Positions 58,528-64,000 of a DNA stretch of 64,000 nt are shown here, one piece after another. The notes under the pieces were generated by a model that saw nothing but the letters and a program-made list of their open reading frames with translations, was not told the DNA's origin and made no database searches. Source of the stretch: Closterium sp. Naga37s-1 (taxonomy: Eukaryota > Streptophyta > Zygnematophyceae > Desmidiales > Closteriaceae); contig CANJKZ010000770.1 in assembly GCA_947471745.1 (NCBI GenBank), positions 186,001 through 250,000 of the forward strand. Direction: 5' to 3'. Position 1 is the first letter of the stretch, and the number at the start of each line of letters is the position of its first letter. Both the position numbers and the translations under genes were made by a program.

Positions 58528-59511
58528 CTAATTGAGTGTCGCCCTAGTACTCGGCGCCAACGACAGTCGTTTCAGCAGGTTGTAGCTGCTCGTGAGCCCT
58601 TTGATAACGTGCGTGAGGTACGACGCCGTCGAGTAGTGCACGCCGGCCATCCTCATGGTGGCGAGAATTTGCCGAGCCCGGTTGCAGTAGTCAGTCGCCG
58701 TCTCCTCTTCGCCCATCCGTATGTGCGACAGCTGCTCCTCAAGCTGGCCAATGTACAGGTCGTCGGTGACCTGGTACGTTGACTCGATGAATTGCCATGC
58801 CCGTTGGCCGGCGACGAGGTACTCTCTGCACAACTTCAAGGCGATCTGCACGGCCGGCGAGCAGCACCGCGAGATGACCGTGAAGGTCAGCAACTGCACG
58901 GCGCAAAACTCCGCACGCAAGTCGGGGTAGTGTTCCTCCAGCGTCGCCACAGTGGCCTTGGCGAAGCTGATCAGCTCGGCCATATCCAGCTGGGGCTCGA
59001 TGGCTTCCTTCCAGATGAGGATATCAGGTCGACCAACAAGCAGGGGGGTGACCGAGATCCTGTCCGGCGTAAACTTGAAGTAGCCGTAGCTCGGTGCAAT
59101 CCCGCCCGCTGTCACGTGGGTCACCAACATCGGCGATAAACTGCTTCGTCGACCTCCGACGTCGCCTTGTGAGGAGCCTGCAGCCGCCGACGACCGCATC
59201 CCTCGCGCCTGAACACCGCCGACCTCATCGGCATGTACCACACCTCGCTGCCTCGACGTGCCTCTAGCACTACTGCCGACTTGGTCACCACAAGCATTGA
59301 CTCCAACGTCGATGCCGCCCTTGTTGTTCACCGGTTGAGGAGAAGCTGGTCGAGCAGGGTGCTCTTCCGCCCACACCAAGCGGATGCCTGCCTCGATGAC
59401 TGCCAACGGTAGGTTTGGCCCGTACTCGTTGGCCTCATGGCGTCTCCTTGCTTCCTCCATACGTGCCTCTAGGGTGTCCACCACTCCTGCGTCACCTACG
59501 GCGCCTACCAT
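58528..59511 (-). pseudogene. Copia-3 gag (capsid part)
   Basis: 327 residues from ATG 59511. The C-terminal half has the UBN2-type Copia capsid pattern (AWQFIESTYQ, LEEQLSHIRMGEEETATDYCNRARQILATM, HVIKGLTSSYN). A TAG at 58528-58530 separates it from the in-frame nucleocapsid. The break falls between capsid and zinc knuckle, the same place as the frame change in Copia-2. Confidence 0.88.
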
Positions 59512-59600
59512 AGTGACTACCGCACAGTTGCCGGCCTACAAACACGAATTAGGTAAGTGACCACTACGTTGACCTGACTGAAGGGGTAAGTCGTGTGCCG
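59512..59600 (-). other. Copia-3 5' untranslated leader
   Basis: About 90 bp between the primer site and the gag ATG. No other signal recognised. Confidence 0.6.
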
Positions 59601-59618
59601 TCCACGCTCACCGCACCA
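59601..59618 (-). other. Copia-3 primer-binding site (tRNA-Phe type)
   Basis: The minus strand reads TGGTGCGGTGAGCGTGGA right after the 5' LTR. Its complement matches, from memory, the last 18 nt including CCA of plant cytosolic tRNA-Phe (GAA). The site abuts an LTR end in CA, which supports both assignments. Confidence 0.8.
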
Positions 59619-60644
59619 TGCAGAGATAACTCTATCAACGGGAGCTAGACTACGGGCTAGGCACGGGGTAGGAGGGATCTCTGCGTTCGTTCACTTAGTC
59701 GTTCTCTAGCACTTGTGCATTCACGGGGCAAAACCACAAGAGTTTCACTATCAAAATTTGAGAACAAAAATTATAGCAACAACATTGGCATCACAGACTA
59801 CATCAGAGCTAGCTAGGCTGCTTGACGACCTCCAGCGCAGCATGGTCGACCGCGATCCAGCGCAGCAGAGCTCGCACCGCTCCAGCGCAACAAAGTCGCG
59901 GCTTCCCAACGTTGCAAGTCCATGGAGTGCCAACGCTGCAGCAAGTCGGCTGTCCTGCGTTGCACCCATAGGACAACGATGCACCTGCTTCGCAGGTGCG
60001 TGCAGCTGGTTGGTGCTCCACGCCTTGTCACAAGCACAGCGCAGACGCCTAGCAGACTCCACACCAGCGACTGCGCCCACCAGCCACGTCAACCTCGGGA
60101 TACCACTTCCAAGGTCGGCCTCGCAGAACTACCCCGGCGACCTTCGCACACGTCGCCCGGGTATCTCGGTCGACTGGGCAACCACGCCTGGTCGCTCAGC
60201 TCAGTCGGTCGCCAGTTACACCTGGCCGGCGTCCCTAGAAGAGGTGTCCCAGCACCTAGGTCGGCGTTTAGGAGCCCAGGACGCCGACCAGACGCCCAGG
60301 TCGGCGTCCACTCGTTGACCACTTCGGGACTAGGCCGCCAACTTCGCCAAGTCGTCGGCCACCCAAGGTCAGCGCCCTCCACCCCGGCACCCTGCTACTC
60401 GACGTCCCCAGCCTCCCCTGTCGAGGTCGACGTCGGCCCCTCCTTCGTCGGCCACCAGGTTCGGTCGACCTCCTGGTCGACCACCCCAAACTAGGCGCCC
60501 AGAAGTCGGCGCCCGTCGCAGTGGCCCTCGTGCAGGTCGACCTCCTCGTCGACCAGCTCGCCCACTGCTGCAGGCCGGCTGCACTCCCCCGTACACCCGA
60601 CCACGAGGTCGGCTCCGCCCAAGCGAGGGTGGGGCCTAACAACA
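59619..60644 (-). repeat. Copia-3 5' LTR (1,026 bp)
   Basis: On the plus strand it starts TGCAGAGATA next to the primer site and ends CCTAACAACA, giving TG/CA termini. Only 79 bp can be checked against the truncated 3' LTR. TATAATTTTT on the minus strand (about 59,767-59,776) is a possible TATA box. The long frames in this interval are GTCGAC-rich composition artefacts. Confidence 0.8.
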
Positions 60645-61109
60645 GTCCCGTTGACAAGTGTCGCTAGTGAGGTCAGCGTAGCTTCCATCAAAGTAGCAGA
60701 AATTTTGCGCGCTTTGAAGGAGTAGCTCGAGCTCAAAGCTGCAGGTGTAGAAATCTCGCCCGTTAAACATGGTGCTAGTGCGAATCTTGGAGATCGTCAG
60801 AAACTTGTTCTGAGCAGTGAGCATGGCTTCGTCGCTTGGACGCGTAGTTGTTGGAGTGAAGGAATTGGACACGAGGTCGAAAGTGGTTGGGCTCGGTTCT
60901 TTGCTTGGAGCCGCCGGTTGGTCGGGTTGTTGCGAGGTCCCCGGGTTACCATTCTTCAATTGTTGAATTCCTGATTCCAGCGTGGTAATTCGCTGGATGA
61001 GTTTCTCCTAGAGCGCATTGCTGACGGTGGTGTTGCCTGCGGAGTTCGCTGTAGGGTTGGCGGGGGCTTCAGCACTGGGAGCTGTTTGTTCGCCAGATCC
61101 TCCAGCCAT
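60645..61109 (-). pseudogene. Copia-4 gag N-terminus with one in-frame TAG
   Basis: Starts at ATG 61107-61109 (MAGGSGEQ). A TAG at 61008-61010 follows residue 33; the same frame then continues through a helical stretch (LIQRITTLESGIQQL) into the Copia gag start (FNGRDFYTCSFELELLLQSA, YFDGSYADLTSD). It breaks off at the Copia-3 insertion near 60,657. Confidence 0.8.
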
Positions 61110-61188
61110 GTTTCAGAGGGGAGCGCGAACCGGACGCCACCTTGAATTTGAATTTGAATCAGAGGTGGTGATGCGAAGAATCTTGAGT

Positions 61189-61201
61189 GGCTCTCATACC
61201 A
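61189..61201 (-). other. Copia-4 primer-binding site
   Basis: The minus strand reads TGGTATGAGAGCC beside the LTR; it is the iMet-type site with one mismatch. Confidence 0.7.
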
Positions 61202-61630
61202 TGATACAATCTGAACCGTCTTATAGGATTGTCTCAGGTTGATCGCACGGAATGTAGCAGCGGAAGATTGCTTGGTAATGTCGGGTACGGACTCTTTCAG
61301 TAGAGGGAGATTTGAATCTCGACAGAATTGACTAATACAATGCGGTACATGGGTTTATATAGGAATACATTGGAATACGAAAGGTCCTAGCTAGCCATGT
61401 ACTCTGAGGGGGTACATTCCCCTTAGGGCTAATCTAGATGCAGGATTACAACCGTGCGATTCGGTAACTGTGCACGGTTCAGTAACCGTTTGAAGTCTTC
61501 CCGCGCTTTGCACTTCAGATTCTTCCTGCTTGTAACTGTCTTGTCCTCGTCTTCGTCCTTGCTGCAGTCATCTTCGCGTTAAGGATTCGTTACTTAAATA
61601 ATATTTATTCAACTATTCCATATCGTAACA
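61202..61630 (-). repeat. Copia-4 5' LTR (about 429 bp)
   Basis: The plus strand begins TGATACAATC and ends ATCGTAACA. A TATATAA box lies on the minus strand near 61,354-61,362. No second LTR is in the window, so the outer boundary rests on the CA end alone. Confidence 0.65.
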
Positions 61631-62275
61631 GTTGGGCCGTATGGTCGAAGTAGAATGGCGTGGAACGGAGGGCTGATGTGCCAATCGGCAGGTAACAGTA
61701 GATGGGCGGTGACAGGCGTACCGTAATCTCCTGGCAAAAAGACCCCCCCCCTCCCCCCCCCCCCCCCCCCCCCCCCCCCCGCATAAAAGCCCAATGGGTC
61801 TTCCATCCGGCATAAGGGTCGCTTATTCTGTCAGTCCCGATGAGGACCCATCTTTTCACAACATTCATTTTAAGACCACCATCTTTTGCACTATGTTGCA
61901 TAATGAGTGGTGTTCAACCAATGAGCTGGTTAGCGAGTCACGGAAAAAAACCATCTGATTCACTTTGTCGGACGAATTTATGGTAAGGAGATTCATGATG
62001 CCACACCAATCACGTGTTTTTGCCGCCTGTCACACAAGAAATGCGGATGTACCTGTCACCATTGGGCTTTACAGAATATGCAATAAAGGAGTCAACAATA
62101 AAGGGGTGGGAGAATTTGAGAACAGATTTCCGAGATATGAAGGAATTCCAAATTCAGTATAGGAAAGGGGTCCAGGGGTCTTTTGCACTATATGCCATCA
62201 GAGAAGAACCCATGGCCCATATTTAGCAAATTTCGGAGAAGACCCCTGGGTCCTTTTAACGAGAGAGCGCGGTAA
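61631..62275. other. Non-coding stretch without recognised gene
   Basis: Holds a long poly-C tract (separate entry) and an imperfect inverted repeat with arms AAAGGGGTCCAGGGGTCTT (62164-62182) and AAGACCCCTGGGTCCTTTT (62239-62257), about 56 bp apart. I see no coding sequence or LTR. Confidence 0.6.
61743..61780. repeat. Poly-C tract (C9-T-C28)
   Basis: Nine C, one T, then 28 C. Homopolymers of this length are error-prone in sequencing, so the length is uncertain. Confidence 0.9.
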
Positions 62276-62935
62276 TCATTTGGCTAATGTGAAACGGGCC
62301 ACAATAGTGCGGGTGTGATTTTGGTAAGACGGGCAAGAGTAAGTTTTGAGTGTCGAGCAGGATGTAGTCTCCTGAGTGGTACATGACCAGTGGCAATCCA
62401 CGTTCCATGTTTTAATTGCTTCTGCTGCGCATGTTCGGGCAGTCTCCAAAATTTCGGCGAACTGTTGTGCTCGTGGTCTCTGGTTGTCCGCGTTCGGCGT
62501 CATGGGCAGTGTAGGGTTTTGCCTATAGTTCAGGTAAAACGACGTCCACTCCATGGCTGCTGACGTGGAGTTGTTGTATGCGAACTCGATCAAGGGCAAT
62601 TGTTGCTCCTAGGTTTACCAGGTCGTCACACATAGCGCAAATCAGCTCCTACATGGTCTGGTTCGTTCTCTCGGATTGTCCGTCGGTCTCGAGGTGGTAG
62701 GACAAACTAACTTGTAGCCGTCTCCTGTTGCTGATGATTGCGGCGGGTATCTCGTGCAGGCGAACGACGGTTGCGATGACCAAGCGAGATATATTTCTTG
62801 CCCGCATGAAAATGAGCCATTTTCATTAGCCGGTCGACAACGACCATGACCACGTCGTTCCCTCCGGAGCTCGCAGGTAACCTCGTGATAAAATCCATGG
62901 TCACCTGCTGCCAGGCACGTTTGGGTCTCTCTCTT
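62276..62935 (-). pseudogene. Gypsy-2 integrase pseudogene
   Basis: Ty3/Gypsy integrase in pieces. The start is WQQVTMDFITRLPASSGGND with the following VVDRLMKMAHF; a frame change near 62,790 leads to VRLHEIPAAIISN and DGQSERTNQT (the catalytic Glu). A TAG then interrupts, and the frame changes again to LIEFAYNNS, FYLNYRQNPTLP and finally GDYILLDTQNLLL...YCGPFHI. It has several frameshifts and at least one stop, and is clearly older than the other elements. No LTR could be assigned. Confidence 0.85.
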
Positions 62936-62969
62936 TCTCTCCTGTCAGAAAGAGTGAACGAGAATGAAT

Positions 62970-63107
62970 TGTCAGAGGTCCACTGGTGATCCCCGATAGA
63001 TCCTAGGGAAGGGTTACAGGCATGTTGGCCTGGGGGGTGATGGGTGCACTGACCCGCTACTTAACAAGCCCTTTTATCCCAATGGTCTAGTGGTTGGGAT
63101 TCTAACA
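62970..63107 (+). mobile_element. Solo LTR of the TRIM family
   Basis: 138 bp, TGTCAGAGG...TTCTAACA, flanked by a perfect 5-bp duplication TGAAT (62965-62969 and 63108-63112), so it is an independent insertion reduced by LTR recombination. It aligns over its length with the 6393-6767 LTRs, in the opposite orientation. The last 40 bp (TTTT at 63072-63075, A-box TGGTCTAGTGG at 63083-63093) are almost identical to them; the first 95 bp are clearly diverged. Confidence 0.9.
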
Positions 63108-63333
63108 TGAATGCATTGAGCAGAAGTTGGGTACAAGTACTAACCCTAATTGGGTTGTACCCCTTATGGGCTACCCCACTATAGCCTACACAAATGTGAC
63201 CACTATAGCATTCTGACACACACCCATAAGCAAAGTGGGGGAGAACAAGTGGTCACAAGACCAGTCAAGAGAAGCAAAGCAAGCTCAGGTTGGATCACAA
63301 AGTCACCACACTGTCCGAGCACAAGCAAAGAGC
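63108..63333. other. Non-coding stretch, probably Copia-5 3' LTR or UTR
   Basis: AT-balanced sequence with no gene. On the minus strand TGTCAGAATGCTATAGTGG (near 63,217) could be an LTR start, but no partner LTR is available. Confidence 0.4.
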
Positions 63334-63619
63334 CACAAGACCAGTTCACATGCAGAGAGTTCTATAAAAGAGAACAAACAATACAGTGATCATACCCTAG
63401 CAAATGCAAGCATGCATGTATATATATAGATCACAGTATAAGCAGAGTCAAACAGTAAGCAAGTGGGGCAAAGTAGGCACAAGGCCAGTTCACATGCACA
63501 GTTATATGAAAGAGAACAGACAATACAGTGATCATACCCTACCAAGTGTAAGCATGCAGGCATATATATAGATCACAGTACAAGCAAAGTCACGCAGTGA
63601 GCAAGTGGGGCAAAGTAGG
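63334..63619. repeat. Two tandem copies of a 142-144 bp unit
   Basis: 63334-63477 and 63478-63619 both begin CACAAG(A/G)CCAGTTCACATGCA and share ACAATACAGTGATCATACCCT, GCATGCA and ATATATATAGATCACAGTA. They lie just downstream of the Copia-5 RNase H end, so they are probably part of its 3' region. Confidence 0.8.
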
Positions 63620-64000
63620 CACAAGGCCTAACACAGTAGAGAAGCGCTGATGATCACCAGGCGGAAGTGCCTTGGTGAATATATCAGCAGTGTTGGTCCT
63701 AGTGGCCACGTACGCAAGACGAAGCTGGACACGCTGCTGCAACTCTCAAGCAAGGAAGTATCGCAGAGCGATGTGCTTCGTTCTGTGCAATCATGGCCTT
63801 GTTGTCTACATACAGAACTGGAGGCGAACGAGGCTGCTCTCCCGAGTCAGTCAGCAGGTAGGTGAGCCAGCGTAGCTCCTGTGCAGCCATGGCCCCTGCG
63901 TAGATCTCAGCCTCACAACTGGAGCTGAGAACCGAAGACGAGCGGGTAGACTGCCGGGAAACAGAGCCGGAACCAAGGCTGAAGGTGTAACCTTGTTACG
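63620..64000 (-). pseudogene. Copia-5 RNase H C-terminal fragment
   Basis: The minus strand reads SSSCEAEIYAGAMAAQELRWLTYLLTD and LYVDNKAMIA, then after a small deletion and frame change RTKHIALRYFLA, a TGA, and LRLAYVATRTNTADIFTKALP. These are the conserved RNase H end and tail of Copia elements. The element continues past the right edge of the window. The missing segment between the Asp motif and HI/RYF shows it is defective. Confidence 0.85.

Larger units (their letters stand above)
54085..60644 (-). mobile_element. Copia-3: full-length but inactivated LTR retrotransposon
   Basis: Runs right to left: 5' LTR (59619-60644), primer site complementary to tRNA-Phe, gag, nucleocapsid, protease, integrase, RT, RNase H and a 79-bp piece of the 3' LTR. 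The whole 5.2-kb coding stretch from 59511 to 54307 stays in one reading frame, with no frameshift, but is broken by five TAG and one TGA. It sits inside the gag of Copia-4 on its right side; on the left its 3' LTR is truncated against satellite B2. Confidence 0.9.
60645..61630 (-). mobile_element. Copia-4 5' fragment, interrupted by Copia-3
   Basis: A 5' LTR, primer site and the first part of gag on the minus strand, cut at 60645 by the Copia-3 LTR. The rest of the element is not on the far side of Copia-3, where satellite begins, so a later deletion or exchange removed it. Confidence 0.82.

Noticed and set aside
45205-59511. Variant genetic code with TAG as a sense codon
   Set aside because: Copia-2 pol and Copia-1 RT are long and free of in-frame TAG, Copia-3 appears to end naturally in TAG, and its protease is mutated as well, so decay is the better explanation. 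Kept only as a question in the findings.
59713-60494. Overlapping frames of about 200 codons in the Copia-3 5' LTR
   Set aside because: They lie in the LTR, are present on both strands, and come from GTCGAC-rich composition with no recognisable domain.

Overview
The window is a gene-poor, repeat-dense piece of a eukaryotic nuclear chromosome. I see no host protein-coding gene and no rRNA or tRNA gene. About two thirds is tandem satellite DNA; the rest is LTR retrotransposons and their fragments, most of them inserted into the satellite. The green (plant / streptophyte alga) lineage is the best guess. One Copia element and one miniature element have the primer-binding site TGGTATCAGAGC (tRNA-iMet) typical of plant elements. 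Another has an 18-nt primer site that, from memory, matches the 3' end of plant cytosolic tRNA-Phe. A Ty3/Gypsy element carries a chromodomain (chromovirus). The species cannot be named from this sequence.

Layout. 1-6009: satellite A, monomer about 181-182 bp, in higher-order units of nine and eight monomers; the nine-monomer unit contains a head-to-head inverted block. 6010-54084: satellite B, monomer 181 bp and different in sequence from A. It is interrupted by (i) a 375-bp miniature LTR element (TRIM, 6393-6767); (ii) a gag-deleted Copia element on the minus strand (Copia-1, 19907-25224); (iii) an almost complete and very young Copia element on the plus strand (Copia-2, 31454-37916); and (iv) a deletion-derivative chromovirus on the plus strand (Gypsy-1, 44680-48155). 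Near 49.7 kb satellite B changes abruptly from subfamily B1 to B2. 54085-60644: a full-length but stop-riddled Copia element on the minus strand (Copia-3) whose 3' LTR is cut off against the satellite. 60645-64000: a graveyard of fragments, namely the gag and 5' LTR of Copia-4 (split by Copia-3), a poly-C tract, a Gypsy integrase pseudogene, a solo LTR of the TRIM family, and an RNase H fragment of Copia-5.

The arrays have a nucleosome-scale period, higher-order structure, local inversions, nested retroelements and a chromodomain element. This is what a centromeric or pericentromeric region looks like, although nothing in the sequence alone proves centromere function. By LTR divergence the order of insertion, youngest first, is Copia-2 (1 difference in 869 bp), Gypsy-1 (4 in 368), then TRIM (3 in 141) and Copia-1 (roughly 2-3%).

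The most unusual item is the TRIM. Its LTR end and adjacent primer-binding region together form a tRNA-Glu-like D arm / A box and a B-box-like motif at tRNA spacing. An oligo-T stop lies at the matching place in the other LTR, so a Pol III transcript of one element unit is predicted. A solo LTR 56 kb away keeps the same A-box segment almost unchanged while the rest of the LTR has diverged.
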